Shown here in pieces: positions 36,740-45,835 of a stretch of DNA of 64,000 nt. Source of the stretch: Neobacillus mesonae (GTDB lineage Bacteria; Bacillota; Bacilli; Bacillales; Cytobacillaceae); contig NZ_KV440949.1 of NCBI RefSeq assembly GCF_001636315.1, positions 956,203-1,020,202 on the forward strand, given 5' to 3'. Below the pieces are notes generated by a model. That model saw only the letters and a list, made by a program, of their open reading frames with translations, ran no database searches and had not been told where the DNA came from. The position numbers and the translations under genes were made by a program. The number at the start of each line of letters is the position of its first letter. The first letter of the stretch is position 1.

Positions 36740-38447
36740 AACAAGACGAATACTCCGCCACCCGGTTCCGTCCAGCTCTCTTCGCTCCCACATAAAGTGC
36801 CCTATCAGCATGTCGGACCAACGCCAGCGCATCCTCCGCGTTCTCAGGTGCGGTTGCAACTCCAATCGATACTGTAATATTAACCTGCTGTTGTGTATGG
36901 TCCAAAGACTGGTGAAGTGTAAATGGCCACTTATCAATTGTTTGCCTAATTTGCTCAGCTATTTCGTATGCATTTTCTTTTGCGGAATCAGGCAAGAGTA
37001 TGACAAATTCCTCTCCGCCATAACGCGCCACTGTTCCACGGTCTCCTACCAATTGTTTGATCCTGCCGGCTAATTCATATAGAATTTCATTACCGCTTTG
37101 ATGACCGTATGTATCATTAACCGCTTTAAAATGATCAATATCCAGAATAATTAAGGACAGCTGGCTACGCTCAAAGCGCATCAACAATTCAAATTCCTTC
37201 GTTAACAAGCTTTCGAAATGACGATAATTATATAATTTCGTTAACGAGCAGCGTTCACTTTGTATTTTGGTTTGCTCGTAATGTTTGGCATTTTCCATTG
37301 CCACAGCAAAGTACGAACAAAGAATTTCTAAGATCATTAACTGGTATTTCTCATAGGCATGTTTTTCTTTTGAGGCAAGAACAAGCACCCCAATTAGGTT
37401 ATTACTTCTTTCGATAGGCATGCTTAATATGCTTTCTGCATCCTCTGGAATATAGCCGTTCGTATATTGATGCCATTCCTTTCTTTTTGAAAAAAGGTAA
37501 GGTTTGCAGTTTGTCCAAGCTAAACCGCTGACGCCTTCATTTTTCCGTAATAGCCTCATATCATTTGATAGTGCCTTTCCCATTTCCATCCTGCGGATCA
37601 ATTTAAGCTGATCCTCGGAAACTTCTAAAATATAGGCATAATCTACAGGGAACGTTTCAGAAAGTTTTTGAATGAATAGATTAATAACATCGTCCACATT
37701 CAGATGCGCGGCCATTTTATGGCCGATTTCCGCAGCCTTTTGCAAATATTCATTGACCTTTTGACTCGAATAATAAAGATTGAAAAAGACCGATACACTG
37801 ATAAAAGGGCCCCCAACTAAAAGAAGGGCTATTATTCCAACCTCCCTATATAATATGTACAGCACAATACCAATTGGGAATGTTATGATTGTAGCAATTG
37901 TTTCAACAAATAAATCCTTCCCCAAAAAAGGCTCTTTATAAATAAAGTGCAAATGCATCGAGACAATGACCTGGTTTAAGGCATAAATCATAAAAGCATA
38001 GAGCACTACAAGCCATACTGCATCAGGATTCCCTGCTAGTTTGGGCATAACGTCCCCGCCAAGTGCATAATAAACTACACCGCTAAGGAACGAAACGATA
38101 AAGATCATATATAGATTTAGTGGGTAGCGGAATAATTGATCCTTACCAAACACCTTTGAACGTAAGAGTAATACTATGACGGCGGCTTGAGCAAAAATGA
38201 TTTCTACAAATAATCCAAATTGTAAAAAGGTTGCAAGCGCGACCCACTGGATTAAGAAAATGAACATTTTGTTGATGACAATAGGCATTGCCGCAACCAC
38301 TAATGTTAACAGCAAAAAGCCTGACAAAGCAGTCCAGCTGCCTGGATGATGAGGAGGGGTGATTTTATATGTAAACCATAAACCTGCTGGAACCAATAAG
38401 ATCCACAACAAAAAAATCGCTTTTTTTATTTGTGGTGTAGTTTCCAT
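36738..38447 (-). CDS. Membrane-bound GAF-GGDEF diguanylate cyclase
   Basis: A 569-residue protein with about eight membrane helices (12-230), a GAF domain (about 245-390) and a GGDEF domain (about 395-569). The active site YGGEEF (476-481), DIDHFKAVNDTYGH and SIGVATA are intact, so it should make c-di-GMP. The RxxD inhibitory site expected five residues before GGEEF is absent (GDRG there). The conserved DxLTGLYN reads CSLTKLYN. It faces the pilus operons across a shared terminator and could supply c-di-GMP for the MshEN-like PilB (inference). The ATG follows GAGGAGGGG. Confidence 0.9.
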   Translation of the reverse strand: METTPQIKKAIFLLWILLVPAGLWFTYKITPPHHPGSWTALSGFLLLTLVVAAMPIVINKMFIFLIQWVALATFLQFGLFVEIIFAQAAVIVLLLRSKVFGKDQLFRYPLNLYMIFIVSFLSGVVYYALGGDVMPKLAGNPDAVWLVVLYAFMIYALNQVIVSMHLHFIYKEPFLGKDLFVETIATIITFPIGIVLYILYREVGIIALLLVGGPFISVSVFFNLYYSSQKVNEYLQKAAEIGHKMAAHLNVDDVINLFIQKLSETFPVDYAYILEVSEDQLKLIRRMEMGKALSNDMRLLRKNEGVSGLAWTNCKPYLFSKRKEWHQYTNGYIPEDAESILSMPIERSNNLIGVLVLASKEKHAYEKYQLMILEILCSYFAVAMENAKHYEQTKIQSERCSLTKLYNYRHFESLLTKEFELLMRFERSQLSLIILDIDHFKAVNDTYGHQSGNEILYELAGRIKQLVGDRGTVARYGGEEFVILLPDSAKENAYEIAEQIRQTIDKWPFTLHQSLDHTQQQVNITVSIGVATAPENAEDALALVRHADRALYVGAKRAGRNRVAEYSSC

Positions 38448-38519
38448 CTACAGGGTCCCCTCCTCTCTAAATATGAGTAATTATAGATAAGACTATTTTA
38501 CCAAATTTTGAGAAGCTTG

Positions 38520-39842
38520 TCACAAAGAAATCGTCTTATTTTTCAAAAAATGACATAAAATTGGTTTTACCTCAGAGATAAAATAAAGAGAACCCGTAAC
38601 CACTAACATGCTGTTGCCTTGAAGATTCTGAATTTCTTCACCAAGATAGGACTTCCAATCATCAACGGCCACTTTATTTGCACATTGGCTGATTTTCAGA
38701 AAATCTTTCGCATCCGCAGCACGTGGAAAATCAAAATTCACGAACGAAATTTGACTTGCCACTTTGTCAAGTTTGCCAATCATTTTGTCGTATTTTTTAT
38801 CCTTTAATGCCGCAAAGACAATATGTATGTTCTTGTCTTTAAACCTAGACGATAATTCATTCACTAATGTAGTGATTCCCTCATCATTATGAGCCCCATC
38901 GATGATAACAAGCGGGCTTTCGGAGAGAATTTCAAATCTTCCCGGCCAGTATGCTTGCTTCAAGCCGGTTCGAATGGCTTGCTCGAAAATGTTGAATAAG
39001 CCCTTCTTATTTAAAAATTGAGCTGCACATACAGCTAACGATGCATTTTCAGTCTGGTGCTGCCCGATCATGCTGATTTCAAGCTTTTCTAAAGTTTTTT
39101 CTTCCGTTTGCAGGGTAAAGACTTCCCCTTTTGAAACAGAATGATGACCGCCGATGTTAAATTCCTTACCTAAGCTATATAAAGGTGCTTTCATTTTATC
39201 AGCTTGTTCTTCAATTACCTTCATCGCTCCCGGATGTTTAACCGCGGTAAAAATTGGTGTTCCCTCTTTAATGATTCCGGCTTTCTCAAAGGCAATCTTT
39301 TCGTATGTATCACCTAGGATACTGGTGTGATCAAGACCAATATTGGTGATAATGGATGTCAAAGGTTTAATGACATTAGTAGAATCAAAACGGCCGCCCA
39401 GTCCCACCTCATATAGGACGATATCCACTTCCGGGTTATTAGCAAAATAATAAAAAGACATTGCTGTAATCACTTCAAACTCAGATGGTCCGCCAAGCTC
39501 TGTTTCTTCCAGTTCATCAGCAAGCGGGACGATTAAATTGGTCAGGTCCAGCAAATCCTGGTCGCTGATTGGCTTTCCATTGATACTAATGCGTTCGTTA
39601 AAATGTTCAATATATGGAGAGGTGAACGTTCCAACTTTATATCCAGCTTCCTGCAGAATGGAGCGGAGAAATGTTACGGTCGATCCCTTACCATTCGTTC
39701 CGCCTATATGGACTGCATTGATCTTCCCTTCCGGATGGTCCAGCTTCTCCAACATCCATTCCATGCGTTTTAATCCCGGTTTAATGCCCAGCCTTAGTCT
39801 TCCATGAATCCACTCTAGGGCTTCGTTATAGGTAGTAAACAT
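38520..39842 (-). CDS. folC: Folylpolyglutamate synthase/dihydrofolate synthase FolC
   Basis: FolC adds glutamate to dihydropteroate and extends polyglutamate tails. The 440-residue Mur-ligase-type enzyme has the P-loop HIGGTNGKGST, the LGGRFDSTNVI and IGLDHTSILGDT blocks, and the C-terminal domain from DGAHN. I use the ATG at 39842, spaced well from GGGGTG; a GTG three codons earlier sits inside that site. It follows valS, as in B. subtilis. Confidence 0.95.
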   Translation of the reverse strand: MFTTYNEALEWIHGRLRLGIKPGLKRMEWMLEKLDHPEGKINAVHIGGTNGKGSTVTFLRSILQEAGYKVGTFTSPYIEHFNERISINGKPISDQDLLDLTNLIVPLADELEETELGGPSEFEVITAMSFYYFANNPEVDIVLYEVGLGGRFDSTNVIKPLTSIITNIGLDHTSILGDTYEKIAFEKAGIIKEGTPIFTAVKHPGAMKVIEEQADKMKAPLYSLGKEFNIGGHHSVSKGEVFTLQTEEKTLEKLEISMIGQHQTENASLAVCAAQFLNKKGLFNIFEQAIRTGLKQAYWPGRFEILSESPLVIIDGAHNDEGITTLVNELSSRFKDKNIHIVFAALKDKKYDKMIGKLDKVASQISFVNFDFPRAADAKDFLKISQCANKVAVDDWKSYLGEEIQNLQGNSMLVVTGSLYFISEVKPILCHFLKNKTISL

Positions 39843-39877
39843 TCTTGACACCCCAATTTATTTAATAAAATGAAGGC

Positions 39878-39906
39878 GAGACGAATCCTAGTTTAGAATT
39901 CGTCTC
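39878..39906 (-). terminator. Hairpin after valS
   Basis: GAGACGAAT and ATTCGTCTC pair around an 11-base loop 8 bases past the valS stop. The following U-rich tract is weak, so termination may be partial with read-through into folC. Confidence 0.5.
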
Positions 39907-39914
39907 ACCATTTA

Positions 39915-42557
39915 TTAGCCTCTTAATTCCTTAATACGGGCTTCCACAATATTTCTTTTTTCCAGATAGTCTTTCTCTTTTGCTCGTTCTTCAGCAATAA
40001 CCTTTTCAGGTGCCTTCTTCACAAAGCCTTCATTGCCTAATTTCTTTTGAACCCGTTCTACTTCCTTGTTTAACTTCTCGAATTCTTTTTGAAGACGGGC
40101 AATTTCTTCATCAATATTGATTAACCCTTCAAGCGGCAGGATGATTTCCACACCTGTGATCACCGCAGTCATTGCCTTTTCAGGGATTTCAATGTCTGTT
40201 CCCATTTGCAATGTTTCAGGATTACAGAATCGCTCGATATAAGCACGGTTTTTCTCAATTGATTTCAGGATGGTTTCATCCTTGGCTTTTACAAGCATTT
40301 TGATTTTTTTGCTTAACGGTGTATTCACTTCAGCACGAATATTACGTACAGAGCGAATCATTTCTACCAATAGCTTCATTTCTTGTGCTGCTTTTTCATC
40401 AGATAGCTCTGGTTTAACTTCAGGCCACGTCGCGGTTGTGATGGATTCACCGGAGTGCGGAAGGTTTTGCCAAATTTCTTCGGTTATAAATGGCATGAAT
40501 GGATGCAATAGACGCATGGTTTGATCAAGTACATAGGCTAAGATGGAACGTGTTGTTTTCTTAGCTGCTTCATCCTCACCATAAAGAGGAAGCTTCGCCA
40601 TTTCAATATACCAATCACAGAAATCATCCCATATGAAGTTGTATAACGCACGGCCAACTTCACCAAATTCGTAGCGCTCAGAGAGCTTTGTCACATGATC
40701 AATGGTTTCATTCAAGCGAGTCAGGATCCAATTGTCAGCTACTGATTTGTCACCACTGAAATCAATTTCCTCATATGTTAACCCGTTCATATTCATTAAG
40801 GCAAAGCGGGAAGCGTTCCAAATCTTATTGGCGAAGTTCCAAACTGCTTCTACCTTTTCAGTGCTGTAGCGTAAATCTTGGCCTGGTGATGTTCCAGTAG
40901 ATAGGAAGTAACGCAGTGCATCCGCGCCGTATTTGTCAATCACATCCATTGGGTCAACACCGTTGCCAAGGGATTTACTCATCTTCCGTCCCTGTTCATC
41001 ACGAACTAATCCATGAATGAGAACATCTTTAAATGGACGCTCGCCGGTAAACTCAACACTTTGGAAAATCATTCTTGATACCCAGAAGAAGATGATGTCG
41101 TAACCAGTTACTAAAGCACCTGTTGGGAAGTAGCGTTTGAAATCAGCCGCCTCTTTGTCAGGCCAGCCCATTGTTGAGAATGGCCATAGTGCTGAGCTGA
41201 ACCAGGTATCTAAAACATCTTTGTCCTGCTCCCAGTTTTCAATGTCAGCCGGCGCTTCATGACCAACATACACTTCGCCCGTTTCTTTATGGTACCATGC
41301 CGGAATTCGGTGGCCCCACCATAGCTGTCTTGAGATACACCAGTCGCGGATGTTTTCCATCCAGTGAAGGTACGTTTTCTCGAAACGCTCTGGAACGAAG
41401 TGAACTTTATCTTCTTTTTTCTGAAGTTCAATCGCTGCATCTGCGAGCGGCTGCATTTTAACGAACCATTGTGTTGATAAATATGGCTCTACAACGGCAC
41501 CGCTGCGCTCAGAGTGACCAACAGAGTGCAGGTGGTCTTCAATTTTAAATAGAACGCCTTGCTCTTGCAGATCTTTAACGATTTGCTTTCGGCACTCGAA
41601 ACGATCCATGCCTTGATATTTTCCGGCCTTTTCATTCATAGTGCCATCTTCATTCATCACAAGGATACGCTCAAGATTATGACGATTGCCAATTTCAAAG
41701 TCGTTAGGGTCGTGTGCAGGTGTGATTTTTACTGCCCCGGAGCCAAATTCCATATCTACATAGTCATCGCCAACAATCGGTATTTCCCGGCCGGTAATCG
41801 GCAGGATCACGGTTTTCCCGATTAGGTGCTTGTAGCGGTCATCCTCTGGGTGAACGGCTACTGCTGTGTCTCCTAACATTGTTTCCGGACGTGTAGTTGC
41901 GATTTCAATATGTCCTGAACCATCCGCTAATGGATAGCGCATATGATAGAAAGCACCTTGAACATCCTTATAAATAACTTCAATATCAGATAATGCCGTT
42001 TTGGTGGACGGATCCCAGTTAATGATGTATTCGCCGCGATAAATTAAGCCCTTGTTGTATAACGTAACGAATACTTCACGAACGGCCTTCGATAAGCCCT
42101 CATCCAGCGTGAAACGTTCGCGTGAATAATCAAGACCTAATCCTAATTTTGCCCACTGGTCGCGGATATGAGAAGCATACTCCTCTTTCCACTTCCATGT
42201 TTCCTCAACAAATTTCTCCCTGCCAAGGTCATAGCGGCTTTTCCCTTCACTGCGGAGTTTTTGTTCAACCTTTGCCTGTGTTGCAATCCCAGCATGGTCC
42301 ATACCAGGGAGCCAAAGCACATCATATCCCTGCATCCGCTTCATACGGGTAAGAATATCTTGCAGAGTTGTATCCCATGCATGACCTAAATGAAGCTTAC
42401 CTGTAACGTTTGGCGGCGGGATGACAATGGTATATGGCTGCTTGCCCTCATCGTCTTTCGCTTCAAAAAATTGACCTTTGAGCCACCATTCATAACGACC
42501 TTTTTCAATACTTTGCGGATCGTATTTGGTAGGCATTGTTAATTCCTGTGTTTCCAT
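39915..42557 (-). CDS. valS: Valyl-tRNA synthetase ValS
   Basis: A class I synthetase of 880 residues, the usual length. It shows [16 protein letters not shown] (HIGH motif), the editing-domain [27 protein letters not shown] (KMSKS) and the C-terminal coiled-coil arm. The frame is open 42 codons upstream into the leader, but the ATG at 42555-42557 follows AAAGGAGG and gives the family length. Expression is controlled by the T-box leader upstream. Confidence 0.97.
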   Translation of the reverse strand: METQELTMPTKYDPQSIEKGRYEWWLKGQFFEAKDDEGKQPYTIVIPPPNVTGKLHLGHAWDTTLQDILTRMKRMQGYDVLWLPGMDHAGIATQAKVEQKLRSEGKSRYDLGREKFVEETWKWKEEYASHIRDQWAKLGLGLDYSRERFTLDEGLSKAVREVFVTLYNKGLIYRGEYIINWDPSTKTALSDIEVIYKDVQGAFYHMRYPLADGSGHIEIATTRPETMLGDTAVAVHPEDDRYKHLIGKTVILPITGREIPIVGDDYVDMEFGSGAVKITPAHDPNDFEIGNRHNLERILVMNEDGTMNEKAGKYQGMDRFECRKQIVKDLQEQGVLFKIEDHLHSVGHSERSGAVVEPYLSTQWFVKMQPLADAAIELQKKEDKVHFVPERFEKTYLHWMENIRDWCISRQLWWGHRIPAWYHKETGEVYVGHEAPADIENWEQDKDVLDTWFSSALWPFSTMGWPDKEAADFKRYFPTGALVTGYDIIFFWVSRMIFQSVEFTGERPFKDVLIHGLVRDEQGRKMSKSLGNGVDPMDVIDKYGADALRYFLSTGTSPGQDLRYSTEKVEAVWNFANKIWNASRFALMNMNGLTYEEIDFSGDKSVADNWILTRLNETIDHVTKLSERYEFGEVGRALYNFIWDDFCDWYIEMAKLPLYGEDEAAKKTTRSILAYVLDQTMRLLHPFMPFITEEIWQNLPHSGESITTATWPEVKPELSDEKAAQEMKLLVEMIRSVRNIRAEVNTPLSKKIKMLVKAKDETILKSIEKNRAYIERFCNPETLQMGTDIEIPEKAMTAVITGVEIILPLEGLINIDEEIARLQKEFEKLNKEVERVQKKLGNEGFVKKAPEKVIAEERAKEKDYLEKRNIVEARIKELRG

Positions 42558-42599
42558 TTGATTTGCCTCCTTTATATTTATAAAAGTACCGTAAAAATA

Positions 42600-42866
42600 T
42601 AAAAAACCCCATTCGTCATAAAAGGACGAATGGAGTTTGCTTCGCGGTACCACCTTTTTTCCAATCAAACAGATGATTGGCACTTCATCGGATAACGGAT
42701 TTCATCCGTCTTCTACTAATAAGGCATTTGTGGCCTATTTCGCAGAAGAAGCTCTTGGGCGACCTTCCGATGTACCTCTTAGGAAATCTTTCAGCTAATG
42801 ATTTCCCTCTCTTAAAGCAGGCTGGCATCGTACTCTTCCCTGTCACAGCTTTGTTTTCATTTTTAT
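42600..42866 (-). ncRNA. T-box riboswitch leader of valS
   Basis: The leader contains the T-box sequence GGTGGTACCGCG (rc of 42643-42654), and next to it an intrinsic terminator hairpin (AAACTCCATTCGTCC with GACGAATGGGGTTT and a U-run). The stem I region carries an AGTA and AGAGAG-type motifs. A GTC (Val) in AAGGTCGCC (rc of 42756-42764) is a possible specifier codon, but I could not fold it to prove that. Uncharged tRNA-Val should favour read-through. Confidence 0.9.
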
Positions 42867-42872
42867 ATTGTT

Positions 42873-42901
42873 ATACTATCCAAAAGAATGGATTACGTCA
42901 A
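42873..42901 (-). promoter_or_regulatory. Sigma-A promoter of the valS T-box leader
   Basis: TTGACG, a 17-bp spacer and TAGTAT, just upstream of the leader. Confidence 0.75.
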
Positions 42902-42969
42902 TCATGATTGCCAATTTTTTTTATTCTATACCATATGAAGAAAAATTAGAAACTGCCTGGACTATTTTA

Positions 42970-44286
42970 TTAAGCACTAATAGACTTTTCAATATGTGTA
43001 ACAGGAAGTGTATTCTTTCTAAGAAGCGATTCTGACTTTGCCAAAGTAATTCCTAGAAGCGCCCAGAAAATAGGAGCAACAGGGACGGTGCTTATATTAA
43101 AGAATGCTTGAATTAAATATCCAATGACTACTGATATTAGACCAAGCAGGATTACTTTTTCTTTGTCTGCTGCTCTTTTTACCGCTTGGAAAGCCTTGCT
43201 TAAAATCGAAAACACGAACAATAAATAAACCAAAAGTGCCGGTGTCCCTAATGTAACAGCTATTTGTAAATACTCGTTATGCGCTTTATCAACGATAATA
43301 TTAGCATCTCCCAAATATATTTGGCGTTCCTCGGGTGTTGCTGGGAAAATAAATTCAAATGTATCCGGTCCGGATCCTATCCAGAAAAAATCCTTTACAA
43401 GCGGCAATGATTTTTTCCAAATAAACAGCCTTGAAGACCCTTCATAGCCAGTACTTTGATTCGTTACCACTTGATATGACTCCGACAAAATCGTACTTGC
43501 CCTGTTAAAATAGTGGCCTTTTTCAGAAAAATTGATAATAACAGCTATTAATAATAACGATACCGCTAGCAAAGACCATTTTTTCCAAAGATGTTTTCTT
43601 TTATATACAACAAAAACTGTTAAAAAGACTGTTCCGCAAAATATGCCCAAATAGGCACTTCTGGTATTTGAAAACAACAAAGCAATAAATGTCAAACAAA
43701 GCGTTAGAAAATAAAAGATGTTTACATTCTTTTTATTGACTGTTAAGTAAACTGTCAATGATATTAGGAAGCTTAATACGAGATAAGACCCGAAAAAGTT
43801 TGGATTATCAAAAAATGTATAAGTGCCGGAATAATTACGCATTGCACTATTTCTTGGCAGAAAATCTAAAGAATAATGCTGTAATATAGCATAAATCGAG
43901 ACTATGGCGGAGACGATTGCTGCCCCTGAGATTAGTTTAGTAACTTTCCTTATATCCAGGAGCCGGTAGGAAAAAAGGAACATACTGCAATATGAAAAAA
44001 ACGTGATTAACCCCTCTTTCCGATCAATGGTACCGTGGACAGAGGTATATGTATAGTTTGAAAAAGCAGTGGAAATTTCAATTAAACATAAAAATATGAT
44101 TAATAAAGCAAAAGGTGTTTTCTCCCCTTTTTCTGGAATCAGCGTACGTTGCTTCTTTCTGAAAAAGATGAACAGCCAATAGCCTAATACAAACAAATAT
44201 AAATAATTTGCTTTCGTCGTTGTGTAATATGGATCGATGCCCCAAGGGTATATTAAAAGCGGAAACAGCACAATAAACCAGTACAT
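42970..44286 (-). CDS. O-antigen ligase-like (Wzy_C) polytopic membrane protein
   Basis: A 438-residue protein with about eleven membrane helices and the Wzy_C/O-antigen ligase signature region, including the extracytoplasmic loop GSSRLFIWKKSLPLVKDFFW, GSGPDTFEFIFP and DKAHNEYLQIAVTLG (the HNEYLQ block is characteristic). Family members transfer lipid-linked glycans to lipid A, proteins or polymers. No other glycan genes are nearby. The ATG at 44284-44286 is 9 bases after AAAGGAG; an ATG 12 codons earlier has no clear site. A role in pilin or teichoic-type glycosylation is possible but unsupported. Confidence 0.8.
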   Translation of the reverse strand: MYWFIVLFPLLIYPWGIDPYYTTTKANYLYLFVLGYWLFIFFRKKQRTLIPEKGEKTPFALLIIFLCLIEISTAFSNYTYTSVHGTIDRKEGLITFFSYCSMFLFSYRLLDIRKVTKLISGAAIVSAIVSIYAILQHYSLDFLPRNSAMRNYSGTYTFFDNPNFFGSYLVLSFLISLTVYLTVNKKNVNIFYFLTLCLTFIALLFSNTRSAYLGIFCGTVFLTVFVVYKRKHLWKKWSLLAVSLLLIAVIINFSEKGHYFNRASTILSESYQVVTNQSTGYEGSSRLFIWKKSLPLVKDFFWIGSGPDTFEFIFPATPEERQIYLGDANIIVDKAHNEYLQIAVTLGTPALLVYLLFVFSILSKAFQAVKRAADKEKVILLGLISVVIGYLIQAFFNISTVPVAPIFWALLGITLAKSESLLRKNTLPVTHIEKSISA

Positions 44287-44425
44287 AATTTTATACTCCT
44301 TTATACCTACTTCTTTAGACATACCAATTATTCCATTTCCTGACTAACAATTCAATCTGAATTTTTGATAAATTGAGGGTTTCTTTTGTGAAGTTTTTGG
44401 GGAATTCACACAAGTTGGGAATATA

Positions 44426-44434
44426 CATAAACTA
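44426..44434 (+). promoter_or_regulatory. Candidate sporulation -10 element upstream of the small membrane protein
   Basis: CATAAACTA fits the sigma-K -10 form CATANNNTA, 33 bases upstream of the GTG. The -35 is unclear, so this is tentative. Confidence 0.35.
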
Positions 44435-44466
44435 AATGTAAAATTTGGGAAAGGGGAGGTTTTCCG

Positions 44467-44655
44467 GTGAGGAATTTTCAGAAGTATAAATACCGTCCCT
44501 GGTTTCAAACGTTTCGCAAATGGAGCGGGCAACTAATCGTTCCCTTTATCATTTTCCAGTTCATCCGAACACTCTTTCTTCCGACCGTTTTTGATGTCTT
44601 ATTATTAGCCCTTTTTATCGTGATTGCAGTTGCCATTTGGTCTGAAATAATTTAA
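44467..44655 (+). CDS. Small membrane protein of unknown function
   Basis: A 62-residue protein with a basic, aromatic N-terminus (MRNFQKYKYRPWFQTFRKW) and one or two hydrophobic helices (about 22-38 and 42-60). I do not recognise the family. The GTG start has a strong AAAGGGGAGG site 7 bases upstream and a terminator follows immediately, so it is likely real. It is the only plus-strand gene in this stretch, convergent with ysxE. Confidence 0.7.
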   Translation: MRNFQKYKYRPWFQTFRKWSGQLIVPFIIFQFIRTLFLPTVFDVLLLALFIVIAVAIWSEII

Positions 44656-44695
44656 GGAGCCCTCTTGCAGGTTTATTACTGCTCTTGGGCTCCTT
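44654..44695. terminator. Bidirectional hairpin overlapping the 3' end of ysxE
   Basis: AAGGAGCCC (44654-44662) pairs with GGGCTCCTT (44687-44695), with a second inner stem CTGC/GCAG. The ysxE stop codon (44676-44678) lies in the loop, so the last codons of ysxE form one arm. On the plus strand CTTCTTTT follows. Confidence 0.75.
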
Positions 44696-45725
44696 CTTTT
44701 GCTTGCTCGGCTGCAGCTTCTTTGGCCTGTTGCTGTGCTTCAATTTCCGTCATCCGCATGACGACATACTCGGTATTTTTCAAATGCCAATAGCGCTGTT
44801 GCAGCTGCTTTACATATTTAAATTCATTTTTCGGACGCTGCTTACGATAATATTTTTCCACCGTTTGGATGATGGGAATAGGGTAGGCTAAATAGCTGTA
44901 GAATAATAGCTTTTCCTCATCTTTAAAAGGAAAATATTTGAAATAATGATAGACCAGATCAACCGATTCATCGCTGCGCTTCGGCCCGCTGTTTAACGTC
45001 CGGGAGATAAACGGCAGCAAGTCATGGATCGGTGAACCGTAAGTGGCATTTTCAAAGTTGATAAAGTAGCCGTAGCCTCTTTCATCAAATAGAAAATGGT
45101 CAGGTGATAGCTTCCCATGGGTCACCACCATACGGGCTTTTTCGTTCTCCTTTGTGCTTTCATACCATTCTTCAAATTTTGCCTTTGAAAAGCGCAATGC
45201 CTGGCTGATCTCATTGTAATACAAGCAAAATAGTAATTCGAATGGCGACATATACGCCTGCCTTTCGCATACATCGATAAAGCCGTCGAGAAACTCCTGA
45301 TGCTTATCCAGCTGCTGTATCGTCTTTTCATAATGTTCGATACGTTCTTCCTTGTTGATCGTGATTTCTTTTGCAGAAAGTGTGTGGAGCCGCGCCAGCT
45401 CCCTAAACAGCTGATGACTTTGGGGATCGCGGTTATCATTGGTCATCCATGGCATCAGGTAATAAAGGTATTGACCATGTAAAACCGCATACCGTCCGTC
45501 CATCGTCGGATATATCGGAACAATTCGGTTAAACCCTTTTTGATATAAAAAATGCACGTGGCGAATGAAATCTGTCCCATTCGCAGGGGAGATTTTTTTC
45601 AAAGCAAACGTGCCTTTGTTTGAATAAATCTTCTGAATGCTGCCGTAGTCCTCAACAAATTGTGGTTCAATCTGATAATGCTTGAGTATAGGACCGATTG
45701 TTTCAAGCCAATTCGAGTCATTCAT
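44676..45725 (-). CDS. ysxE: Spore coat kinase-like protein YsxE
   Basis: A 349-residue CotS-family protein beside spoVID, as in B. subtilis, where YsxE is a coat protein dependent on SpoVID/SafA. The kinase fold is recognisable, but the catalytic sites are altered: HGKLSPDHF (203-211) has Lys where the catalytic Asp should be, and INFE (222-225) replaces IDFD. It is therefore probably a pseudokinase. The C-terminus is an Ala/Glu/Gln-rich helix. Confidence 0.88.
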   Translation of the reverse strand: MNDSNWLETIGPILKHYQIEPQFVEDYGSIQKIYSNKGTFALKKISPANGTDFIRHVHFLYQKGFNRIVPIYPTMDGRYAVLHGQYLYYLMPWMTNDNRDPQSHQLFRELARLHTLSAKEITINKEERIEHYEKTIQQLDKHQEFLDGFIDVCERQAYMSPFELLFCLYYNEISQALRFSKAKFEEWYESTKENEKARMVVTHGKLSPDHFLFDERGYGYFINFENATYGSPIHDLLPFISRTLNSGPKRSDESVDLVYHYFKYFPFKDEEKLLFYSYLAYPIPIIQTVEKYYRKQRPKNEFKYVKQLQQRYWHLKNTEYVVMRMTEIEAQQQAKEAAAEQAKEGAQEQ

Positions 45726-45835
45726 ATGAACTCAACTCTCTCTTTGAAAATCTAAATAGGGTGGACCTTGGTTAGTTAATGAAAAAAGAAGCAGAGCAGG
45801 CCGTTTTTAACCCGCTCGCTCTCTTTTGTGAAAAA

